NCBI GenBank assembly: GCA_963750895.1
Contig: CAVVSD010000008.1
Coordinates: 1,240,001-1,304,000, forward strand
DNA from: CAVVSD01 sp963750895
Lineage (GTDB): Bacteria > Actinomycetota > Thermoleophilia > Solirubrobacterales > Solirubrobacteraceae
Reading direction: 5' to 3'
Length of the DNA: 64,000 bases
The notes beneath the pieces are model-generated. The model was given only the letters and a program-made list of their open reading frames with translations. It was not told where the DNA came from and ran no database searches. The position numbers were made by a program, and so were the translations under genes. How positions within the stretch are numbered: position 1 is the stretch's first letter; each line of letters opens with the position of its first letter. Shown piece by piece: positions 8,159-18,605 of this stretch.

Positions 8159-8991
8159 TGCGCGTCGGGTACCTCGGTCCCGCCGGGACCTACTCGGAGG
8201 AGGCGGCGCTGCGGCGGCCGGGCGCGGAGCCCGTCCCGTTCCCCACGCTGCCCGACACGATCGCCGCCGTCGCCGACGGCGCGGTCGAGCTCGCGGCCGT
8301 CCCCGTCGAGAACTCGCTGGAGGGCAGCGTCGGCATCTCGCTCGACACGCTCGCGGCGCGCGACGACGTCACGATCGTCGGCGAGCTCGTCCTGCCGATC
8401 TCCGTGCACCTCGTCGCCCGGGCCGTGCTCGACCCGGCGGACGTCGAGCAGGTCGTCTCGCACCCGCAGCCGCTCGCGCAGTGCGCCGGCTACCTGCGCC
8501 GCCGCCTCCCCCAGGCGCGCACGGTGCCGGCCAGCTCGACCGCCGCCGCGGTGCGGCAGATGATGGAGGCGGGGCCGCGCTGGGCCGCGCTCGGCCCGCG
8601 GCGGGCCGCCGAGCTGTACGACGCCGTCATCGTCGAGGAGGACGTCGCCGACGACGCGAGCAACGCCACCCGCTTCGTGTGGGTGGCGCCCGAGGGCACG
8701 GCGGCCGCGTCGGACGGCCCGATGCGCACGTCGCTGGCGTTCTGGGGCCAGGGCGACCGCGAGCCCGGCTGGCTCGTGCGGTGCCTGTCGGAGTTCGCCT
8801 TCCGCGGCGTGAACCTCTCGAAGATCGAGTCGCGGCCGCTGCGCAGCACCATCGGCCACTACCGCTTCTTCGTCGACTGCGACGACGGGCTCGCCTCGCC
8901 CGCCGTCAGCGAGGCTGTCGCGGGGCTGCGGACGCACTGCACCGACGTCCGCGTCCTGGGGTCCTATCCGCGGGAGCTCCAAGTAGACTGA
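8158..8991 (+). CDS. pheA: Prephenate dehydratase
   Basis: This cytoplasmic enzyme converts prephenate to phenylpyruvate in phenylalanine biosynthesis. Of its 277 residues the first 180 form the dehydratase domain (YLGPAGTYSEEAA at the start, VPVENSLEGSV, and DDASNATRF with the catalytic Thr-Arg-Phe). Residues 195-270 form an ACT regulatory domain (LVRCLSEFAFRGVNLSKIESRP) that normally binds phenylalanine and gives feedback inhibition. No chorismate mutase is fused. I preferred the ATG at 8158 over the GTG one codon earlier because it forms the TGATG overlap with the preceding gene. Confidence 0.94.
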   Translation: MRVGYLGPAGTYSEEAALRRPGAEPVPFPTLPDTIAAVADGAVELAAVPVENSLEGSVGISLDTLAARDDVTIVGELVLPISVHLVARAVLDPADVEQVVSHPQPLAQCAGYLRRRLPQARTVPASSTAAAVRQMMEAGPRWAALGPRRAAELYDAVIVEEDVADDASNATRFVWVAPEGTAAASDGPMRTSLAFWGQGDREPGWLVRCLSEFAFRGVNLSKIESRPLRSTIGHYRFFVDCDDGLASPAVSEAVAGLRTHCTDVRVLGSYPRELQVD

Positions 8992-9002
8992 CGCGCGGCC
9001 CT

Positions 9003-9605
9003 ATGGCGGATCTGCTCACACCCCCAGATCCACTGGGGTCCGTGCCGCTCACCGACCCGCGGCACGGACCTGGGGACACCCCTGCTGCGAGCAGGGGAGC
9101 CAACGGTCGGGTGTTGGTGCTGAACGCGACGTACGAGCCGGTGAACGTCTGCACCGTGCGCCGCGCCGTCGTCCTCCTCCTCAAGGAGAAGGCCGAGGTC
9201 ATCGAGCGCGCGTCGTGGGAGCTCCACTCCGAGACGACGACGCTCGCGCGGCCGATGGTCATCCGGCTCGTGACCTTCGTGAAGGTCCCGCGCGACACGC
9301 ACCGCCGCAAGATCACGCGGCGCGCCGTCTTCGCGCGCGACGGCTGGCAGTGCCAGTACTGCGGCTCGAAGGCGAACCTGACCGTCGACCACGTCATCCC
9401 GCGGTCGAAGGGCGGGACCTCGACGTGGGAGAACATCGTCGCCTCCTGCGCGCCGTGCAACCGCCGCAAGGGCGACAGCCTGCCGGCGAAGGCGGGGATG
9501 CATCCCAAGCGCCAGCCGCGCGTCCCGCATCCGCAGATCTTCATCCACGTCGCCGCGCCGACGATCCCGGTGCAGTGGCGACAGTGGCTGCCTGAAGCTG
9601 CGTAG
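9003..9605 (+). CDS. HNH endonuclease family protein
   Basis: This 200-residue protein has a conserved N-terminal region (VLVLNATYEPVNVCTVRRA) followed by an HNH nuclease domain at about residues 115-160. A CQYCG pair and a CAPCN pair would bind structural zinc, and DHVIPRSKGG with the following WENIVASC carries the metal/nuclease core. Proteins of this type are common single-copy genes in actinobacteria, Bacteroidetes and cyanobacteria; their role is unsettled and they are not tied to a mobile element here. A -10-like TAGACT overlaps the end of pheA, 13 bases before the ATG, suggesting its own short-leader promoter. The first 35 residues are Pro-rich and poorly conserved. Confidence 0.88.
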   Translation: MADLLTPPDPLGSVPLTDPRHGPGDTPAASRGANGRVLVLNATYEPVNVCTVRRAVVLLLKEKAEVIERASWELHSETTTLARPMVIRLVTFVKVPRDTHRRKITRRAVFARDGWQCQYCGSKANLTVDHVIPRSKGGTSTWENIVASCAPCNRRKGDSLPAKAGMHPKRQPRVPHPQIFIHVAAPTIPVQWRQWLPEAA

Positions 9606-10416
9606 TGCGGCCGGAGGCCCGCGCGCACTACGAGGAGGACGCCTCCGAGCGCGACCGCCTGACCCAGGGTCACGGCGTCCTCGAGTTCCTCCGCACGCAG
9701 GAGCTGCTCGCACGGCACTCCCTCCTCCACCGGCGCGCATCCTCGACGTCGGGGGCGCCGCGGGCATCCACGCGTTCCCGCTGGCGGAGCAGGGCTACGA
9801 CGTGGACCTCATCGACCCGGTCGAGCTGCACGTCCGGCAGGCGCGCGAGGCATCCGCAGCGTCGCCGGCGCCATTGCGCAGCGCCGAGGTCGGCGACGCC
9901 CGCGCGCTGGCCGCCCCGGACGGGACGTTCGACGCCGTCCTGGAGCTCGGCCCGCTCTACCACCTCACCGACCGCGGCGACCGCCTGACCGCACTGCGCG
10001 ACGCACTGCGCGTCCTGCGCCCCGGCGGCCTCCTCGCGGCGGCGGTCATCTCGCGCGTGGCATCGACGGCCGACGGGCTGAGGTACGGACTGCTCGACGA
10101 GCCCGGCTTCGAGGACATCGTCGAGCGCGACCTGCGCGACGGCGCGCACCTGGTCCCCGAGCACCGGCCCGAGCTGTTCACGACGACGCACTTCCACTGG
10201 CCCGAGGAGGCCTGCGAGGAGGTGCTCGAAGCCGGCTTCACGGACGTCGCGGCCTTCGCGATCGAGGGCCTGGCCCCGTGGATCACGGACGTCCCGGCAT
10301 GGCTCGCCGATCCCGTCCGCCGCGAGCGGCTGCTCGCCGCGATCCGCCGGGTGGAGTCGGTGCCCGCGCTGCTGGCGGCGTCGCCGCACCTGCTGATCGT
10401 CGGGCGAGCGCCCTGA
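9605..10416 (+). CDS. Class I SAM-dependent methyltransferase, frameshifted near 9735
   Basis: This is a small-molecule-type methyltransferase of about 270 residues whose substrate cannot be told. The GTG at 9605 overlaps the HNH stop (TAGTG). The N-terminal helix ends in ELLARHSLL, then the frame must shift near 9735 to continue into motif I, RILDVGGAAGIHA, and the acidic DVDLID. FDAVLELGPLYHL and LRPGGLL follow. Total length is one base short of a multiple of three. Both halves read as normal protein, so a sequence error is likelier than a dead gene. The C-terminal PHLLIVGRA is typical of the group. Confidence 0.75.
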
Positions 10417-10660
10417 GAAAAGATGGAGGGCGCCGTGTCGACACACGGCGCCCTCCGGATACTTCACTGGACTTTGAAGCCTGAGAGAGAAAGGTCTGAC
10501 GGCCGGTGGGACCAACCCGGCATCTCCCTCAGCGGTGGCCCGGTTTGGATTCGCTAGCCGAAGCCAGCTTCCGACCTAGCGGCCGGTCACCTCCAGGGTC
10601 CCGCAAGAACTCGAACTGTCGATACGGACCACCTCCTTTCTCTGGTCTCGCCAGAGTAGC
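10417..10660 (-). ncRNA. Candidate small transcript with a strong Shine-Dalgarno site, a 28-nt hairpin and its own terminator; function unknown
   Basis: Between the gyrA terminator (10661-10700) and a strong hairpin (10425-10456) the minus strand holds about 200 bases with no recognisable protein gene. It contains AAAGGAGGTGG at 10630-10640, nearly perfect for 16S pairing. This is immediately preceded by a CTCTGG/CCAGAG stem-loop (10640-10656) and followed by an 18-codon reading frame starting at an overlapping GTG (10632) and ending in TAG at 10576. A 28-nt inverted repeat (10553-10580) and two copies of CGGCCGGT follow. A non-canonical ATC lies nine bases after the AGGAGG core. I do not recognise an RNA family. 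It could be a regulatory RNA, a leader peptide or an intergenic relic. Confidence 0.35.
10425..10456 (-). terminator. Perfect 14-bp hairpin followed by a U-rich tail on the minus strand
   Basis: The arms GGAGGGCGCCGTGT and ACACGGCGCCCTCC pair perfectly around a 4-base loop. In the minus direction the stem is followed by ATCTTTTCTC, as in an intrinsic terminator. It starts only 9 bases past the stop of the plus-strand methyltransferase, so it may also block transcription from that side, but there is no U-run in the plus direction. Confidence 0.7.
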
Positions 10661-10700
10661 GAAAGACCCCGACGGTCTCGACCGTCGTCGGGGTCCTTTC
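10661..10700 (-). terminator. gyrA terminator hairpin
   Basis: The arms GAAAGACCCCGACGGT and a partner with a 3-base bulge (ACCGTC-GTC-GGGGTC) pair around CTCG, 14 bases past the gyrA stop. On the minus strand the stem ends in CTTTCG. The A-rich and T-rich flanks make it potentially bidirectional. Confidence 0.65.
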
Positions 10701-10713
10701 ACGCAGAGATGAC

Positions 10714-13296
<2,583 letters not shown>

Positions 13297-13324
13297 TGCC
13301 TACACCTCCTTCCGAGCGCCGGCC

Positions 13325-15754
13325 TCAGACATCCAGGTTCGCCACGAGGCGGGCGTTGCTCTCGATGAAGTCGCGCCGCGGCTCGACCTGGTCGCCCATG
13401 AGCATCGAGAAGATCCGGTCCGCGCCGGCGGCGTCGTCGACCCCCACGCGTGCGAGCGTGCGGTTGCTCGGGTCCATGGTCGTCTCGCGCAGCTGGTCGG
13501 CGTTCATCTCGCCGAGGCCCTTGAAGCGCTGCAGGCTGATGCCCTTCTGCGCGACGCCCAGCACCGTGTCGCGCAGCTCCTCGAACGAGAGCGCCTCCTC
13601 CAGCGTGTCCCCGAGCTTGACGGCGAACGGCGGCGTGCCGGCGAGCTCGATGAGCTGGTGGTGGACCTTCACGAGCGCCCGGTACTCCGGCGCGGTGAAG
13701 AGCGCCCGGCGGATCCGGTGCGTGCGGGCCAGGCCGCTGCGCGTCTCGACGGCGCGCACGCGGATCTCGAGGTCGTCGGTGGACAGCAGCTCGGTCTCGT
13801 GCGGCACGCCGGGCAGGTGTCCCAGGCTGAGGTGCGCGATCGCCTGCTCGTCGGACTCGACCCGCTCGTCCAGCAGCGCGGACTCCTCCAGGAACGTCAC
13901 GGTGTCGTGGCCGTGGTCGGCCCGGAGGGCGGACGCCCACCCCTCGTACTGCTTCAGCAGCCGGGTGAGCCGCTGCCAGCGCGCCTCGGTGAGCTTGAAC
14001 AGCTCGGCGTCGCGGTCGGTGACCTCGAGCTTCTCCCACTTGTCCGACAGCAGGATGCCCTCGAGCTCGGACTCGCGCTCGATGTACCGCGTCTGGTTGC
14101 CGCGCTTGAGCTTGTAGAGCGGCGGCTTGGCGATGTAGACGTAGCCGGCCTCGATGAGCTCGGGCATCTCCCGGAACAGCAGGGTGAGCACGAGCGTGCG
14201 GATGTGCGCGCCGTCCACGTCGGCGTCGGTCATGACGATGACCTTGTGGTAGCGGGCCCGCTCGAGGTCGAACTCGTCGCGGACGCCCGTGCCGATCGCC
14301 GTGATGAGCGACTGGATCGCGTCGTTCTGCAGGACCTTGTCGATCCGGCTCTTCTCGACGTTGAGGATCTTCCCGCGCAGCGGGAGCACCGCCTGCGTGT
14401 GGCGGTCGCGGCCCTGCTTCGCCGAGCCGCCGGCGGAGTCGCCCTCGACGATGAAGATCTCGGCGAGCGACGGATCCTTCACGGAGCAGTCGGCGAGCTT
14501 GCCCGGCAGCGTCGTGTTCTCCAGCGCGGACTTGCGCCGCGTCAGATCGCGCGCCTTGCGCGCGGCGAAGCGCGCCTGCGCTGCGGAGACCGCCTTGCGG
14601 ATGATCGCCATCGCGTCCTGCGGGTTCTCCTCGAGGAACTCCCCGAGCTTCTCCCACACGACCGAGCGCACGAAGCCCTCCATGCCCGGGTTGCCCAGCT
14701 TGGTCTTCGTCTGGCCCTCGAACTGCGGATCGGCGAGCTTCACGGAGATGACGGCGGTGAGGCCCTCGCGGACGTCCTCGCCCGTGAGGTTGTCGTCCTT
14801 CTCCTTGAGCAGCTTCTTGTCCCGCGCGTAGCGGTTCAGCTGCGCGGTGAGCGCGGAGCGGAACCCGGACATGTGGGAGCCGCCCTCGTGGGTGTTGATG
14901 TTGTTCGCGAAGGAGAACACCGACTCCTGGTACGTGGTGTTCCACTGCATCGCGACCTCGACCGCGCCCTCGCCGGACTCGCCCTCGAAGAAGACGACCT
15001 TCTTGCCGATCGACTCCTTGTTCTGGTTGAGGTAGCCGACGAAGTCCTCGATCCCGCCCTCGTACTGGAACTCCGACCGCTGGCCCTCGTCCCGCTCGTC
15101 GGTGATCGAGATCTTCAGGCCGCGGGTGAGGAACGCCGTCTCGCGGAGGCGCTGCTCGAGCGTGGAGAACTCCAGGCGCGAGGTGCTCTCGAAGATGTCG
15201 GCGTCGGGCAGGAACGTGATGATCGTCCCCGTCTCCGACGTCGGCTCGCCGCGCTGGAGCTCGCCCTGCGGCGCGCCGCGGACGTAGTCCTGCGACCAGA
15301 CGTAGCCGTCGCGGCGGACCTCGATGTGGAACTCCTCCGACAGCGCGTTGACCACCGACACGCCGACGCCGTGCAGGCCGCCGGACACCTTGTAGCCGCC
15401 GCCGTCGCCGAACTTGCCGCCGGCGTGCAGCACGGTGAGGACGACCTGGACGGCCGGCAGGCCCTCCTTCTCCATGATCGCCACCGGGATGCCGCGGCCG
15501 TCGTCACGCACGGTGACCGAGCCGTCGGGGTGGATCGTCACGTCGACCGCATCGCAGTGGCCCGCGAGGGCCTCGTCGACGGAGTTGTCGACGACCTCGT
15601 AGACGAGGTGATGCAGCCCGCGGTCGCCCGTGGACCCGATGTACATGCCAGGGCGCTTCCGGACGGCCTCCAGACCCTCGAGGACGGTGATGTCCTGGGC
15701 GTCGTAGCCGCTCGAGGCGCCGGCGCCGTTGGGGGTGGGATCGTCGCTAGCCAA
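13325..15754 (-). CDS. gyrB: DNA gyrase subunit B
   Basis: This ATPase subunit of gyrase is 809 residues long. It has the GHKL ATP-binding domain (ITVLEGLEAVRKRPGMYIGS, DDGRGIPV, GLHGVGVS), the transducer domain, and the TOPRIM metal site (EGDSAGGSAKQGRDR, MTDADVDGAHI). It closes with the GyrA-binding QRFKGLGEMN block. Its length resembles E. coli GyrB, with an extra segment of about 150 residues in the C-terminal half, rather than the shorter Bacillus type. I place the start at the TTG at 15754 (LASDDPTP), because GGAGG lies four bases before it and the codons upstream look non-coding. The upstream region carries an inverted repeat that may be a regulator or DnaA site. Confidence 0.96.
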   Translation of the reverse strand: MASDDPTPNGAGASSGYDAQDITVLEGLEAVRKRPGMYIGSTGDRGLHHLVYEVVDNSVDEALAGHCDAVDVTIHPDGSVTVRDDGRGIPVAIMEKEGLPAVQVVLTVLHAGGKFGDGGGYKVSGGLHGVGVSVVNALSEEFHIEVRRDGYVWSQDYVRGAPQGELQRGEPTSETGTIITFLPDADIFESTSRLEFSTLEQRLRETAFLTRGLKISITDERDEGQRSEFQYEGGIEDFVGYLNQNKESIGKKVVFFEGESGEGAVEVAMQWNTTYQESVFSFANNINTHEGGSHMSGFRSALTAQLNRYARDKKLLKEKDDNLTGEDVREGLTAVISVKLADPQFEGQTKTKLGNPGMEGFVRSVVWEKLGEFLEENPQDAMAIIRKAVSAAQARFAARKARDLTRRKSALENTTLPGKLADCSVKDPSLAEIFIVEGDSAGGSAKQGRDRHTQAVLPLRGKILNVEKSRIDKVLQNDAIQSLITAIGTGVRDEFDLERARYHKVIVMTDADVDGAHIRTLVLTLLFREMPELIEAGYVYIAKPPLYKLKRGNQTRYIERESELEGILLSDKWEKLEVTDRDAELFKLTEARWQRLTRLLKQYEGWASALRADHGHDTVTFLEESALLDERVESDEQAIAHLSLGHLPGVPHETELLSTDDLEIRVRAVETRSGLARTHRIRRALFTAPEYRALVKVHHQLIELAGTPPFAVKLGDTLEEALSFEELRDTVLGVAQKGISLQRFKGLGEMNADQLRETTMDPSNRTLARVGVDDAAGADRIFSMLMGDQVEPRRDFIESNARLVANLDV

Positions 15755-15914
15755 AGTGCCTCCGAACGTCAGTACGCCCCGGGCCCGCGCGGCGGCGGGA
15801 GTCCGGGGCGCACGAAATCTCGTTGTGAACATTCTAGCAGGCACAGGGCGTCACGAGCCTGTTCACAACGTGCCGAAAGTGCTGCAAAAGAGCACAAAAT
15901 GCGAGTCGCCTCGA
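15755..15914. promoter_or_regulatory. gyrB upstream region: 11-bp inverted repeat resembling opposed DnaA boxes, around a -10 element
   Basis: In this 160-bp gap the sequence CGTTGTGAACA (15821-15831) recurs in perfect inverted orientation at 15860-15870. TTGTGAACA differs by one base from the DnaA-box variant TTGTGCACA. On the minus strand TAGAAT, a good -10, abuts the gyrB-proximal arm (just above 15831), so a bound protein would cover the start of transcription. A weak hairpin GTGCT/AGCAC at 15879-15895, with a U-rich side towards gyrB, may end dciA transcription. The stretch is richer in A and T than its surroundings, so part of the origin is an alternative reading. Confidence 0.5.
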
Positions 15915-16220
15915 TCACCGTCTCACCCGGCTCGCGGTCGCGCGCAGCGCGAGCACCCGCTCGTGGCCGAGACGGGCGTTGATCGCTGCGCACAGCGCGG
16001 GGCCCATGAGACCGATCTCCTGTGCCCAGACGGACGACGTGCAGGCCACCGAGACGGTGCCCGCCCGCTCCGAGACGGGGCGTGCCTCGCGGGCGATCGC
16101 GGGGCCGACCGCGTCCTCCCAGACCGCCTGCACCGACGCCAGCCCGGTGGCCGGCCGCAGGCTCTCCGCCAGCGCGCCGACGGCGCCGGCCAGGGGACGG
16201 GGGGCGCGGCGGTGCCTCAT
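15915..16220 (-). CDS. dciA: DciA-type replicative helicase loader (DUF721)
   Basis: This small protein of 101 residues belongs to the DUF721/DciA family, which loads or assists the replicative helicase DnaB in bacteria without DnaC or DnaI. The conserved region is LASVQAVWEDAVGPAIAREARPV, then GTVSVACTSSVWAQEI and LMGPALCAAINARLG, covering nearly the whole chain as a KH-like fold. The ATG at 16220 overlaps the recF stop (ATGA). Between recF and gyrB is its usual place in actinobacterial origin regions. It has no Zn motif or extra domain. Confidence 0.88.
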   Translation of the reverse strand: MRHRRAPRPLAGAVGALAESLRPATGLASVQAVWEDAVGPAIAREARPVSERAGTVSVACTSSVWAQEIGLMGPALCAAINARLGHERVLALRATASRVRR

Positions 16221-17332
16221 GCCGCGAGGACCCCTTCGTCCTCGTCGTGCACGGTTCCCTCGACGACGCGCAGCCGCGTCACGTCCGGCGTGTCCGACCC
16301 GGGAACGTGCCCGAGGTCGGTCGTCGTCACGAGCGCCTGCCCGCGCGCGCCGAGCCGCTCGGCCAGCAGCCCGCGGCGGCCGCTGTCGAGCTCGCTCATG
16401 ACGTCGTCGAGCAGCAGCAGGGGCGGTGCGCCGCGCTCGTCGGCGAGCACGTCGCGCTCGGCCAGGAGCAGCGCCAGCAGGCCCATGCGCTGCTCGCCCT
16501 GCGAGCCGTAGGCACGCAGCTCGCGCCCGTCGCGGGCCAGGACCAGGTCGTCGCGGTGCGGGCCATGGCCGGTGAAGCCGCGCTCGAGGTCGCCCTCCAC
16601 CCGCTCGGCGAGCTCGGCGGCGAGCGTCTCGGCGTCCGGCGCGGTGCTCCGCGGGCGGTAGCGCAGCGTGGCCTCCCCGGTCAGGCCCAGCTCGCCCGCG
16701 GCCGCCGTGAAGGGCGCGGCGAGCAGCTCCACCGTCGCGGCGCGGTCGTCGCGCAGCGCGATGCCGTGGCGCGCGAGCTCCGCGTCCCACGCCGGCAGCG
16801 ACTCCCGTGACGCGCGGCCGGAGCGGATCCGGCCCAGGAGCGCGTTGCGCTGGGCGAGCGCCTGCGAGTACGCGCGGCGCGAGCCGGCGCGAGCCGGCCA
16901 GATCGCGGCGACGACCTGGTCGAGATGACTGCGCCGGAGCGCCGGCGGGCCCTTCACCAGCTCGAGGCGGTCCGGCAGGAAGACGGAGACGAGCGGGCGC
17001 GCCGAGGTGTCGCTGAGCCGCTCGACGTCCGCCCCGTCGACCCGCATCCGCTTCGGCTCGCCCGGCTGGAACCCCACCGCGAGCTCGTGGGCGCGGCCCT
17101 CCGGGTCCTGCGTCTGCACCTCGACCCGCGCCGCCTGCGCCCCGAAGCGCACGAGCTCGCGCTCGTTGGACGTGCGGCACGAGCGGCCGGTGCAGCCGAA
17201 GTACAGCGCCTCGAGGAGGTTCGTCTTGCCGGCGCCGTTGCGCCCGTGCACGACGGTCAGCCCAGGCCCGAGGCGCACCTCGGCCGCCGTGTAGCCGCGG
17301 AAGTCGCGGAGGCGGAGCCGGGCGACCTGCAT
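16217..17332 (-). CDS. recF: DNA replication and repair protein RecF
   Basis: This SMC-like ATPase acts with RecO and RecR to load RecA at single-strand gaps. It has 371 residues. Walker A is GRNGAGKTN near residue 33 after LRDFRGYTAAEV. The signature region lies around GSQGEQRMGLLALLLAE, and Walker B is LLLLDDVMSELD. The ATG at 17332 begins MQVARLRL, a normal RecF N-terminus. A long open frame joins it upstream to dnaN, but that is only because dnaN is frameshifted. The stop overlaps the dciA start. Confidence 0.95.
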   Translation of the reverse strand: MQVARLRLRDFRGYTAAEVRLGPGLTVVHGRNGAGKTNLLEALYFGCTGRSCRTSNERELVRFGAQAARVEVQTQDPEGRAHELAVGFQPGEPKRMRVDGADVERLSDTSARPLVSVFLPDRLELVKGPPALRRSHLDQVVAAIWPARAGSRRAYSQALAQRNALLGRIRSGRASRESLPAWDAELARHGIALRDDRAATVELLAAPFTAAAGELGLTGEATLRYRPRSTAPDAETLAAELAERVEGDLERGFTGHGPHRDDLVLARDGRELRAYGSQGEQRMGLLALLLAERDVLADERGAPPLLLLDDVMSELDSGRRGLLAERLGARGQALVTTTDLGHVPGSDTPDVTRLRVVEGTVHDEDEGVLAA

Positions 17333-17346
17333 GCCTAGCTCACGTC

Positions 17347-18457
17347 CTACACGTTGAGCCTGATCGGCATGATCAGGTACTGGAAGCCGCTGTCGTCGCC
17401 GGCCTCGATGAGACCCGGCCGCAGCGGGCTGATGAGCTTCAGGCGGAGGTCGTCCGCGTCGACGCTCTCCAGCCCGTCGCGCAGGAAGTCCGGGTTGAAG
17501 CCGATCTCGAACGGTTCGCCCTGGAACGGCACCGGCATCGCCTCGTGCGCCTCGCCGACGTCCGGCGTCTGCGCCGACACCCGCAGCTCGCCCTCGCCGA
17601 AGTGCAGCCGCAGCGGGCGCGTTCTTCTGGGCCATGAGGCTCATGCGCCGCACGACGTCCGTGAGCTCGGAGGTGCTGACCGTCAGCTCGTGCTCGTGCG
17701 TGTCCGGCAGCAGCTGGCGGTAGTTCGGGAACTGACCGTCGATGAGCCGCGACGAGAGGACGACCCCGTCGAGGTCGAACACGACCTGGTTGGCGCGGAC
17801 GCCGATCGTCAGCTCGCCCTCCTCGCCGGCCTGGGCGATGCGCACGAGCTCCTGCAGCGCGCGGGCCGGCACGTTCGCCTCGAAGGAGCCGTCCAGCGGC
17901 GCCTCGAGCCCGGTCTCCTTCACCGAGAGGCGATAGGAGTCCGTCGCGACCATCCGCAGGTCCGATCCCGACGCCGACACGAGGATGCCGGTGAGGATCG
18001 GCCGCGTCTCGTCGCGCGACGCCGACCGCGCGACCTTGGCCGCGGTCTCCACGAACGCCTTCGTGGGCACGCGGACGATCTGGTCCCCGCCCGGCTCCGG
18101 GAAGGGCGGGAAGTCCTCGGCACGGAGCGTGCGGATGTGGAACGTGGCGGAGCCGGACACGACCTCCACGTCGCCCTCGCTCGGCCGGAGCTCGAGCGTG
18201 GCCGCCCCGCTGGGCAGGGCACGGGCCACGTCGAGGAGCAGACGGGCCGGCAGCACCGCCACGCCCTCGCGCTCGATCTCGGCGTCGAGCGGGACGCGGA
18301 GGCCGACCTCCATGTCGGTGGCACGGAGCTCGGCGCGACCGTCCTGCGCCAGGAGCTGGACACCCGAGAGCGCCTGCACCGCACTGCGGGTGGAGGCGAC
18401 GCGGGAGACCGTGCCGAGCTGCGCGAGCAGGGTTGCGCTCGTCGTCGACAGCTTCAA
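17347..18457 (-). CDS. dnaN: DNA polymerase III sliding clamp (beta subunit), frameshifted near 17620
   Basis: This is the processivity clamp of the replicative polymerase. The TTG start at 18457 has GAGGTG five bases upstream and gives an N-terminus with the usual first clamp domain. The frame holds to SLMAQKNAP near 17620, after which one extra base (a G in the run CGCCCGCT) must be skipped to continue LRLHFGEGELRV. The rest then follows, to a C-terminus ending LIMPIRLNV, the normal clamp ending, and TAG at 17347. Total length is one base over a multiple of three. As dnaN is essential and nothing else is damaged, the break is best explained as a sequence error. Confidence 0.93.
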
Positions 18458-18605
18458 CTGGTCACCTCGGATCTCATCTGGAAAGGCTTGAAGTCATAGG
18501 GGCTGTGCACGTGTGCGCAACGCGGCATCGGGCCGCAGGCTGCGGGGAAAGCACGCACCGCGCCTGTGCGCACGCGCGTGCACAGTGTGGCAAGGCGACC
18601 GGTCG
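18458..18605. other. dnaA-dnaN intergenic region with DnaA-box-like motifs (candidate oriC)
   Basis: This 148-bp gap has several near-matches to TTGTGCACA: TTGCGCACA on the minus strand (18512-18520, 8 of 9) and CTGTGCACG (about 18504-18512), CTGTGCGCA (18564-18572) and a minus-strand CTGTGCACG (about 18578-18586), each 7 of 9. It lies where many actinobacteria keep oriC, and the dnaN leader starts here. It is short and has no clear AT-rich unwinding element, so the assignment is tentative. Confidence 0.45.

Noticed and set aside
10627..10641. A fragment of a 16S rRNA 3' end (GACCACCTCCTTTCT on the plus strand)
   Set aside because: Only the anti-Shine-Dalgarno-like 15 bases match; flanks do not resemble rRNA, so it is better read as an SD site on the minus strand.
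16217..18457. A continuous open frame joining dnaN and recF (746 codons)
   Set aside because: The first part is DnaN up to its frame break and the last part is RecF; the middle is meaningless. It is an artefact of the dnaN frame slip, not a fusion protein.
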